27,631 nucleotides of DNA, taken from the NCBI GenBank assembly GCA_001579985.1, contig LRSR01010001.1:1-27631 (forward strand). The letters run 5' to 3'. Origin of the DNA: Hypsibius dujardini (taxonomy: Eukaryota > Tardigrada > Eutardigrada > Parachela > Hypsibiidae). Below the pieces are notes generated by a model that was given only the letters and a program-made list of their open reading frames with translations, had not been told where the DNA came from and ran no database searches. The translations under genes and the position numbers were made by a program. Positions 1 through 9,200 of this stretch are shown here, in pieces (the stretch's first letter is position 1; each line of letters starts with the position of its first letter).

Positions 1-100
1 GTGTCTCTCTGTCTGTGTAGAACGTCTCTGTTCAAAGGCTTTAATGTTTTATTTTGATTGTTGATATATTAATTTTACGTTGTTTTTGTTGTTTTCCATG

Positions 101-424
101 TTGGACACTCTTGCATGTCGCCGCGGCTAACTCCAACGCATCCGCCGTGAAGATGCTGTTGCAAGCCGGTGCCGATCCAAATGCTCAAGACGACTTCAGC
201 AATGTTTACACCGCTGCCGAGTCGCGAAAGATTCAACCCATGGAGATTCTCCTCATACGGGAGGATGAGTTCTCCAGTGGCCTAAATACCCGCGCTAATT
301 TTAAAGGATGTACGGCACTCCATTACGCTGCACTCGCCGACGATGTGGACAGTATTAAGGTAGATGACAGGGTTTGACTGGTCGGACACTCAGATCCAGA
401 CAGGCAAAACAGACAGACAGACAT

Positions 425-489
<65 letters not shown>

Positions 490-2862
490 GAAGGCCATGA
501 TTGATCCTGCCACAGCCTTTCTTCTTATTTAGCTACTTTTGTCTGCGGGAGGTAACCCCACACTGATCAACGAAAAAGGCCACACGTGTTCGGAGTACAC
601 CAAAGACCCGAAAATTCAGGCAATGTTGAAAGAGGCAGCAGTACACGTTGAAGAGAGGCGAATTCTACAGGATGCCGAGGAACGTCGAAAGTATCCATTA
701 GAAAGCCGGTTGAGACAGTCGTTGATTGGGCAGGAAGCTGCAATTTCGACGGTAGCTGGAGCGATCCGTCGCAAAGAAAACGGATGCTGGGTTCTCTAAA
801 CAAAATTCGTATGTTTTGATGGTCATTCGTTCCGCTTTGTCGATCAATTTGCTCAAAAATAAGATCATCGATATTTCCTTCTGTCAGGCATGACGACGAC
901 CATCCACTGGTCATGTTGTTTCTCGGCTCATCGGGGATCGGAAAAACTGAGCTGGCGAAACAAGTTTCCGTCTACTTGAATAGAGATCAAAAGAAGGGAT
1001 TCATCCGTCTGGACATGTCGGAGTATCAGGAGAAGCATGAAGTTTCGAAACTGATAGGTTCGGCGTACTCACAAATCATCCGTAAATGTCTGTCGCGTTA
1101 TCTGCCTGACTGTCCATTGGTCACAATGTCTGACAGACAATGTCTGACAGACAATGTTTGACAGACAGTGTCTGACAGATAATGTCTGACAGACAGTGTC
1201 TACAGACAATGTCTACAGACCAAGTTTGACAGACAATGTCTGACAGACAGTGTCTACAGACCAAGTTTGACAGACAATGTCTGACAGACAGTGTCTACAG
1301 ACCAAGTTTGACAGACAATGTCTGAACTGAGATATCAGGACGGTATATCATTTCAGGCTGCATTTCTTCCCATTCGCGCTAGGATGAGACTGAAACCTTG
1401 ATTTGGGCTGAGAATAGGGTTGGATTAGAATTGGGATTGAGGGATTGGGATTGAAATTGGGTGTGGTCATCTTATTGCCGCACCTCATAGGTGTGGTGAG
1501 AACTCTCTGCCAGATCGAATCAATCACGTGTAGTTCCCAGATCGTTCTCTGCTGCCGGAAGCAGCCCTGTCACGCTTCTGCATCACCCTAGAAATATTCA
1601 TTAGAGAGCTTTTCGGTTTCCAATCCAATAAATTATTGCTGCTTACGCGAAGCGGCCATAATAAACGAATCTATAAACGAGAATCCATTTACACGGTAGC
1701 TGTAGCTGGTATGCATCGTTTCGGAGCCAGTCAATTAGTATGCTCAGTGGCATCAAACTGGCTCTCAGTTGTTGCGAGGAACATTATCCAAAGGCATGAA
1801 TCTTATGCTCATTCCGAGCGATTTTGGTCAATAAGGAGTTGAAGGGATACCCAGTCTAGTTCTCCACAAGAACAGTTTGTCGGTCCGATCCTCGCAAAAT
1901 CAAGAGTGCTAATGCCTCTTCCAACTGAACGTTCTGTAGGGGGGGGGGGCAATCTTTCAGAGAGCGCAACATGAAGTGCACGAAAAACGGTCATCATTTC
2001 CAGGGTCCGGTCTGCCGGATATTTCTGCCGCACCTAAGACGATGTTATACCTCCTCTATTTTCAGGCTCGCCACCGGGTTACTTAGGACACGACCAGGGC
2101 GGTCAGCTCACCCAGAAACTCAAGGACTGCCCGAACGCCGTAGTCCTCTTCGATGAAGTGGACAAGGCCCATCCCGATGTCTTGACAGTGCTGCTGCAGT
2201 TGTTCGACGAAGGCCGCTTGACTGACGGCAAAGGCAAAACCGTGGAATGCAAGGACGCCGTCTTCATCATGACTTCCAACTTGGGCAGCAAGGAGATTGC
2301 CGACTACGCCATTAAACTACGCGAAGACATCAATCAAGCACCCGAAAAAGCCAGTAACATTCCTTTCCCACGTAAATTCCGTGACGAAGTGGTCGAGCCA
2401 AAGCTGAAGCGGCACTTTGGTCGGGACGAATTTCTCGGTCGCATCAACGAGATCATCTACTTTGTGCCGTTCTCGCGGCATCAGCTTCTGCAACTGGTCA
2501 GCCGGGATCTGTCGCTGTGGGCACAACGGGCACAGGCCAAGCACAGTCTGCAACTGGAATGGGACAGCAGCCTGGTGGACGCCGTGGCAGACGGCTACAA
2601 CCTCTTCTACGGGGCACGGAGCATCAAACACGAGGTGGAACGGCGGGTCATCAATCCCCTGGCGGCTGCCTTCGAGTACGGACTCATCAAAAAAGGCGAC
2701 AGCGTGAAAGTCACCGCGGATTCCCATTCCAGCAGTGCAGCGGAAAGTGAAAGCAGGCTGATCAGAGTTTTTGTTAGAGCGGATGAAGGAAGGAAGGAAG
2801 GGCAGGGACAGTTTCTTGACATTACTGAATCGATACGGGAAGAAGCGCCCGCAACAAGTTAG
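101..2862 (+). CDS. CLPB: CLPB/Skd3 mitochondrial AAA+ disaggregase, 3' part (N-terminus off the left edge)
   Basis: Exons about 101-359, 533-789/790, 888-1057 and 2066-2862 (stop TAG). In animals CLPB is an ATP-driven protein disaggregase of the mitochondrial intermembrane space. Seen: ankyrin repeats ([19 protein letters not shown], then [13 protein letters not shown] and LLLSAGGNP), a charged linker ending RRKENG, Walker A GSSGIGKT, pore region [11 protein letters not shown], Walker [12 protein letters not shown], sensor-1 FIMTSN, arginine finger in [11 protein letters not shown] and sensor-2 [12 protein letters not shown]. This order matches animal CLPB through to the C-terminus; the segment after sensor 1 is shorter than in human. 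The last intron (1058-2065) is canonical and keeps the frame. Two junctions are not: the first visible exon has no AG before it, and exons 2 and 3 join one base out of frame at the obvious GT and AG. Transcribed convergently with the next gene. Confidence 0.94.
360..532 (+). repeat. CAGA tetranucleotide array in a CLPB intron
   Basis: About 19 copies of CAGA lie at roughly 410-490 inside a short GT-AG intron (donor 360, acceptor AG 531-532). The array makes up about half of the intron. No other function is visible. Confidence 0.9.
1128..1330 (+). repeat. CTGACAGACAATGT-type tandem repeat in CLPB intron
   Basis: Degenerate CAGACA-based repeats pass into a 41-bp higher-order unit containing TCTACAGACCAAGTTTGACA, present about 2.5 times between 1199 and 1327. 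They lie in the long last intron of CLPB (1058-2065). The rest of that intron shows no coding exon; it includes a G10 run near 1940-1949. Confidence 0.85.
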
Positions 2863-2870
2863 CTACCGTC

Positions 2871-2995
2871 TCCTTTCCTTCACTCGGAATCTCGGACCAC
2901 TTTCTGACTCCAATCGCCAAATCGTTTTCCTTCTCTTCCTTTTCCTTGTTCTTCGTTTTTCGTTGTTCGTTAGAGATTCCGAGTGAAGGAAAGGA
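2871..2995. repeat. Perfect 23-bp inverted repeat between convergent gene ends
   Basis: The arms at 2871-2893 and 2973-2995 (TCCTTTCCTTCACTCGGAAT...) are exact reverse complements over 23 bases, separated by 79 bases. The first arm starts 8 bases after the CLPB stop. It would form a hairpin in the CLPB 3' UTR and could do so in NSMCE3 read-through RNA. It may be a foldback insertion or a 3'-end processing or pausing structure. Confidence 0.85.
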
Positions 2996-3113
2996 TTTTG
3001 GCGAGACGGCGTCGTTCGGTCGTCTCGGCGTTGTTGAAGCGCTCCCCAAAGTTCTCCATGCTTGCTTCCACGCCGAACACCTTGCCACAGCTGTGGGAAA
3101 AGATGAGAGTGTG

Positions 3114-3119
3114 ATTAAA
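3114..3119 (+). terminator. Candidate CLPB poly(A) signal ATTAAA
   Basis: ATTAAA about 250 bases after the CLPB stop, followed by an A-rich stretch. It is the only poly(A)-like hexamer I saw in the 288-base gap. A transcript ending here would stop just short of, or overlap, the NSMCE3 3' end on the other strand. The call rests on the hexamer and its position only. Confidence 0.3.
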
Positions 3120-3150
3120 AGAAACTCGGAAAAAGTAGTGAAGGTGCCTC

Positions 3151-3731
3151 TCACAGTTTGACGATCGCCAGCCGGCTGAACTCCAGATCAGCCCGCGGTC
3201 CCCAGCGGTAGTAGGCCAGTTCCGGTCCGTCGTTCCGTCCTTGAGTGGTGTGCCGCACCAGGTACTGCTGCTTGACGAACTGGCTGGTGACGAGGCTCCG
3301 CACTCCGCCGTGGTCGGTGATGAGTTTGTGAGTAGTCTCGGTGTTGAAGCCGTACGGTTTGAGGAAAAGCCACAGGAGCTCCTCCGAGACTTCTCCGCCT
3401 GACAACCGAAAGACAACCAGGATTTTCCGTGCAAAAAGGTTATGAGCAAAACAAGCAGACAGCTGGTCCACAGGCAAGGCAGGTAAACAGACTAGCTGTC
3501 CGACAGACAGACAGATGAGCAGGCAGAGACGTATCTTATAAAAAATCATATCAAAATCAAAAATCAGACAGACAGGAACACAGATAAACAGTCAGACAGC
3601 GAACCCAGCAGCAAGCCGAACAAGTCGACCCATAGAGAGACAAATAAGGAAATATACAGGATATAGACAAACCGATAGACAAAGACAGACATACAGACAG
3701 ACATGCAGACAGACCGATTGACAGACCGATT

Positions 3732-3763
<32 letters not shown>

Positions 3764-5270
3764 AACAGACAGACAGACAGACAGACCGACTGATTGATAG
3801 ACAGGCAAGTCGACAAAGAGGCAGACAAACAGACAAGGAGTCAAGCAAGTGGACACGCACCTTCCATAAAGATGTAAAGCAGAGTCAAAGTCAAAACCGT
3901 CATTTGTGCCGCGGCCTTGGGATCCCCATCACGTTGATATGCGAATTCCCGCTTGCCACAGTTCACAAACGACAACTCCGGCTTCATCGTGTTGACAATG
4001 ATGAATGTCTTCTTGCGAGTCGCTCTCCCGGTGCCGCGGCCGCTTTTCTGTGTGGCCTGTGTCTGGGTTCCTTCCTCTTCTTCCTCACCGCTCCCCTCGG
4101 CAGGTGCTTCTTCCGCATCGTCTCCTTCAATGTCGCTGGGCCCACCGATGGGGAAGACCGGGTGGTCGGGGCGAATTTCCGCCAGAACGTAGCCGAAATC
4201 CATGAGCAGCAGCCTGCGAGCCGCCTTGAAGGTCAACTCGAAATCACATCGCACATCGGCGGCTTGAATTTTATTTTTCAGCTCTGAAAACAAGTGAAAG
4301 TTGGTAAATCTAAACTAAAACGTCTGTACTAACTAATTAAAATACCGGTTAATTTCCGCTGCAGTTAAACTGCAAACTGATCAATCAACCGATCGACCAA
4401 TCAATCGACCGTTTCAGTTAAACTGCAAACTGATCAATCAACCGATCGACCGATCAATTGACCGTTTCAGTTAAACTGCAAACTGATCAATCAATCGATC
4501 GACCGTTTAAACGCACAATCAGTTGACGCTGTCAGTGCCAACTTGACAACGACGAAATTTAGGAAATTCAAAATCGTTACTTAATTAAACAACACTATTT
4601 TAGGCAACCTGGCTAGGCGGTATTTTTACTCACGATTATTCGTGAAGGGTAATTTTCCGTGGTTCTGAAGGATGATCGCCACCACCATTAGCGCAGCCGT
4701 GTTCGAATCGTCCACGTCCTCGTTGCCACCGTCAAGATTTGGGATCGCCGGCAGATCATCCAATCCTCTCTAAAAAACACACCCCAGGCTGCGATTGTCA
4801 AATCCGAATAATCAAAAGATCAATCAATCGATGCAAGGTTTGATAAATCAACGGTCGTAAAATCGCCTTGATCAAGCAATCAAGCGATGCAACGTTTGAT
4901 TAATCAACGGTCGTAAAATCGTCTTGATCAAGCAATCAATCAATGCAACGTTTGATTAATCAACGGTCATAAAATCGCTTTGATCAAGCAATCAAGCGAT
5001 GCACACTGTGACGAATCCATAAGCACTCCTCACCTCCATCCATTTGATGGCGGTAGCGGGAGTTTCGACCTTATCAAGCCGCATCTTCTTCTGTCGAGGC
5101 TGTTGAAGCGCTGACTCATCATCCATCTCCTGATCTTGCTCCGATTCGTCGTCAACGGACGCATCAGATTGCTCCTCTTCCTCCGGCTGTGTCGAGCGAG
5201 TGCTCCGTTGAGACTGTGATGGCGCGGCTGCTTTGCGCCCACCCCGAGCTGGTCGACCTCTTGGTGGCAT
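3151..5270 (-). CDS. NSMCE3: MAGE-domain protein, NSMCE3-like subunit of the SMC5/6 complex
   Basis: Complement exons 5270-5034, 4769-4634, 4283-3861 and 3398-3151, all GT-AG, giving 347 residues. NSMCE3 (Nse3) is a tandem winged-helix MAGE protein that binds Nse1 and Nse4 and DNA within SMC5/6. Residues 1-79 are basic then acidic and disordered (PPRGRPARGGRK, then Glu/Asp-rich). Exons 2-3 give the first winged helix (AALMVVAIILQNHGK, then FKAARRLLLMDFGYVLAEI). An acidic insertion (EGSGEEEEEG) and a basic patch (GRGTGRATRKK) precede the second winged helix. Exon 4 ends with the MAGE signature SQFVKQQYLVRH...YYRWGPRADLEFS, like human NSMCE3 QRYLEYRR...FQWGPRTNLE. Invertebrates usually have one MAGE gene, which acts as Nse3. 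The start ATG (5268-5270) is the first Met before the basic tail. It faces TOPBP1 head-to-head across about 0.95 kb. Confidence 0.9.
3480..3830. repeat. CAGA/CAGACC array in NSMCE3 intron 3
   Basis: Irregular CAGA, CAGACATA and CGACTGATTGA repeats fill most of the intron between exons 3 and 4 (3399-3860). On the sense (minus) strand they read CTGT without stops, which creates false Ser-Val-Cys-Leu reading frames. Confidence 0.85.
4362..4508. repeat. 53-bp tandem repeat, about 2.7 copies, NSMCE3 intron 2
   Basis: The unit begins CAGTTAAACTGCAAACTGAT and continues with CAATCAACCGATCGACC-type sequence ending GACCGTTT. Copies begin near 4362, 4414 and 4467. It belongs to the CAAT-rich minisatellite class seen across the window. 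Confidence 0.85.
4802..5003. repeat. 56-bp tandem repeat, about 3.6 copies, NSMCE3 intron 1
   Basis: The unit contains TTGATCAAGCAATCAAGCGA followed by TGCAACGTTTGATTAATCAA and CGGTCGTAAAATCG. Successive copies near 4861, 4917 and 4973 keep an exact 56-base spacing. It fills most of the intron between exons 1 and 2 (4770-5033). Confidence 0.88.
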
Positions 5271-6222
5271 TTTTCAATTAGGCGAGAGAAATTTGGGTAA
5301 TAACAGTCTTCTTTGCTGGAATAATGTGGGGGAATCCAGAAGGATTAAATTATTGGCTTCAGTTTCAAAGTGACGGCACGGTTCAAATCAATCAATCATG
5401 CGACTGATTCCAGGAGCGAGTGTCACGTAAGGGATACGTTCGTACGTCTGTACGTTGACACATGACGGCGCTACGGTTTAAAATCAATCAATCATGCTAA
5501 CGATTCAACGAGCGAGTGTCACGTAAAAAATACGTTCGTACGTTTGTACGTCGCCACCGGGTGGCGCTACGTTTTGGATGTAAAAAAGAAAATCTGCATG
5601 AAGTCTGTCCGGTAACAAATAAAGGGGAAAAAAAAGGAAAATTTTCTTTCGCTGCTTTGGGTAGTCCTTAGCAGTGATTCCTCCTGACCACGTTCCAGAT
5701 ATATCCATATAACTGGAATTCTGCCGTTCTTTCAATAATGCGCGGGCCCAGATTTCGAAAATGGAACAAACCAGGGCTGCACCACATGGCTATATTGAAC
5801 TAGTAGGTCCTGCCCCTACCCACAGGTGATTCATGCCAGTGGGTGACCTTAGCAACTGTTTATATGACCGAGTTCACCAGACATACGGCGTACTATATTA
5901 TCGCATCACAACACACAACGCATACGCAAGTATCAGTATCGCATACGCAAATATCGCATACGCCAGTGAGGAATTTCTCGCGTGAGAAAAGCAAAATTCG
6001 CATCCACGTTTCACGTTGACCTCGCCAGTTTTGCGTGTAAATTTATCATAAAACTCCAGGTTGGCCTCATTGTCAGCTGCAATTGTGTGTGTTCCTCTGC
6101 TCGGAAAGCTTTTACGCTTCTATTTTTATTTATTTACTGGTTCATCACGATTGTCTAGATTCTGCCTCGCTGCCGCTGAAGTTGCATGGCACGTGGCGCT
6201 GTTCCAATGGTGCGTATGAGAA
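5271..6222. promoter_or_regulatory. Intergenic region between divergent NSMCE3 and TOPBP1
   Basis: This 0.95-kb gap must hold both promoters and 5' UTRs. I see no conserved coding. It contains a tandem duplication of about 95 bp (about 5381-5473 and 5474-5569). Each copy has AATCAATCAATCATGC, GAGCGAGTGTCACGTAA and a near-palindrome ACGTTCGTACGT. Three CGCATACGCAA motifs follow at about 5920-5960. No clear TATA box was identified. Confidence 0.5.
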
Positions 6223-9200
6223 ATGGGAAGTGAAATTTCCGTAAATAACATTTCCCTTGTTGCGATGAAAAAAAGATGCGGAAGAAAGATGGACTTTTTC
6301 CGGGGAGAACAAAAAATCATAGATTTGCTTGGACTTTTTTTTCTCCTTCTTTCCAAGCAGGAATTCCCGGAGCGGAATGCGGTGCGGCAGCACTCCGATG
6401 AGGTTAAATTGGAAGCGATGCCGTTGGATGTGCATTGTGTTCACCAGGAGGGTGTGGAGTTTCGTGCTGCCTTGATGGAGGCCTTTAAGGTCAGGCGAAA
6501 ATGGGCTGGCTGGAGTTTCCTATGTGACACAGCGATAGGTTGATTGATTGACTTTGATTGTGGTCGGGTGCGAGTATTGTCGTTTGATTGAGTGATTGCC
6601 TTGTTACGTGCAGCGTGATTTGATTTGGGTCGATTGATTGATTGAACGTGTATTTTTTTGGCGATTCCGCAGAATTCAATCAATCAATCAATCAATCGGT
6701 GAGCTTGCATAGTAGTCGGTTTTATTTACTGATACCAAGTGTGGGATGCAGGTATTGCTGCAGAATCAGTCGGGCACGGTGCGGGCGCGTTGGAAAACGG
6801 AGGATGAGATCCCGCATCTGCTGTCCACCAGTCCCAGCACGAAGGACACCGTTTTCGTGTGTGAAGACTTTCACGGAGCAACCTTCAATCTGCTTCGAAG
6901 TCGAAACTTCAAGTATGCCAGAAAGATTTATGTCGTCTTATTCTTTCAATCCCGCGAGATTTTTTCCGTCTGCTTTTCCAGAATTGTGGGCCCGGAATGC
7001 ATCACGGGCCAACAAAACGTCCTCCACATGGACGGCGACAATTCAACAAATCCTCCATTGTTCAACACTCTTTTACAGGGCATCGTTGTCTGCTTCAGCG
7101 GATTCACTGTCAAGCAAATGGTACATGGGAAGAACTGAAAACACACGTGGCAGAAATCGTACACTAACCGAATTGAGCACTTTAACTCGACGGTTGTGTG
7201 CAGCAGCCATGCGACGAGTGTAATGGCTTGACTCGGTTAGGGCAAGTCTTTTCGCCACGTGGCAGAAATCGTGCACTAACCGAATCAGGCACTTTAACTC
7301 GAAGGCAGTGTATAACAGCCATGCAGCGAATGTAATGGCTTGACTCGGTTAGTGCAAGTTTTTTTGCCACGTGTGTAACTTAAATATTTAAACATCACAA
7401 CCTCGAATTCTCTTCGGGGAAGTGACCGTATTTATATTTTTTTGCTCTAGAAAAACATGCAAGAAAAGATCCTTCTCATGGGTGGATCGACTAGCGGAAG
7501 TCTTCGACCCAGTGTTACTCATCTTGTGGCGAAATCGGTCAACACGGAGAAGTACCTCGTAAGAGAGTTCCTCTTTCTGCCACAGTATGAAGTGAGTCGG
7601 TGTTGAGTCTGTCATTTCTAATAAAGGCTGCGACCGGCGCGGGAATGAAGATAATGCAATCGAGCTGGGTGGACACCATGTGGAAGCAGTCACTGCTGGG
7701 GAACTACGCCGGCCGTGATGAGGTCCTGGAATTGGAAGAAGAGACCCATGCTCTCCCCTACCTTCAAGGCCTGACCATCTTCATCTGCCCTGACTTAAAT
7801 AAGAAGACTGGTGGATCGGTAAGAGCACTGGAGGGACCACCCCCTTGCCCCGCCCTTTTTGCCCATACCCCGGGCCCTTCATTGTACTCAACTACCTCAC
7901 CACCCCCCCTTGCCCCGCCCCTTTGCCCATATCTGGGACCCTTCATTGTACTTAGACACCTGACCACCCCTGCCCCGCCCCTTTTGCCCATATGTCGGAC
8001 CCTCCAGTGTACTCACTCAATCTTGTCGTTGATTTTACCCTTAGTATCAAGGTCTGGTGGAAAAAGGGGGCGCCACTCTAGCCACGAATATCCGCGACAA
8101 GGCAATCACCCATTACGTCTGTAAAAACTCTCCACTGGACGATGCACTGGACGGCGTGCCGTGTGTCCAAATAACGTGGCTGCTGGAATGCGCACGAGCA
8201 CGTACGCCTGCCTTGTGCCTTTACCTGTTCTTTTTATTTGTCCTTGAATGTTGAGGTTTTTTGTTGGTTATTCAAATCAGGCTTGTGTCAGAAGTGGGCG
8301 CCGTACCTCATCCTTCCGACGCGGGCTGTGGAAGTGCCGTCCCTCCCGAGTAGGGCGTCGTGGTCGCGACCGACATCAGGCAACCGGAAGCGGACCCTCT
8401 CTCCGCCGTCGTCTTCCCATTCGGCGTTCGTGGTGAAGCGAGCCATTACCACTCCGAAAACGATCTCGGGTTAGTGCTGCTTATACTTTTTGGAAGCTTT
8501 CCGGTAGTAACCGGATTGGCGAATAAGCGATTGATTGATTGATTGACTGACTTGAACACTAATAAGCGAATGATTGATTGGTTGATTGACTGATTTGAAC
8601 ACTAATAAGCGAATGGTCGATTGATTGGTTGATTGACTGACTTGAACATTAATAAGCGAATGGTCGATCGATTGATTGATTGACTGATTTGAACACTAAT
8701 AAGCGAATGATTGATTAGTTGATTGACTGATTTGAACACTGATAGGTGAATGGTCGATTGATTGATTGATTGACTTGAACATTAATAAGCGAATGGTCGA
8801 TTGATTGGTTGATTGACTGACTTGAACACTGATAGGCGAATGGTCTATTAATTGATTGATTGACTGACTTGAACACTAATAAGCGAATGGTGAATTGATT
8901 GGTTGATTGACTGACTTGAACACTGATAGGCGAGTGGTTGATTGATTGGTTGATTGACTGACTTGAACACTGATAGGCCAATGATTGATTGATTGATTGA
9001 TTAAATTGAAACGTTGCACTTGACTATCCAAACCATCAATCAATGCTTTTCCATTTTGTACAAACTACACTAAATCAGTCAACGCCTGGCAAGTTTCTTC
9101 GCCAGCTGTACGTTCAAGTCGTTTGTTGTTAGATGTGCCGTTTCTGCCGCCGTCCAGTCCGTTCAACGCTGTCACGGCTAGCAAGGCTTGCACTCCACGT

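Noticed and set aside
567-914. Minus-strand ORF opposite CLPB exons
   Set aside because: Shadow of conserved CLPB coding on the other strand.
6145-6444. Minus-strand ORFs over the TOPBP1 5' region
   Set aside because: No homology. They mirror the coding exon 6361-6489 and AT-rich intron sequence.
8522-9010. Possible CRISPR-like array of repeats and spacers
   Set aside because: The units are near-identical throughout with no unique spacers, and the locus is an animal intron.
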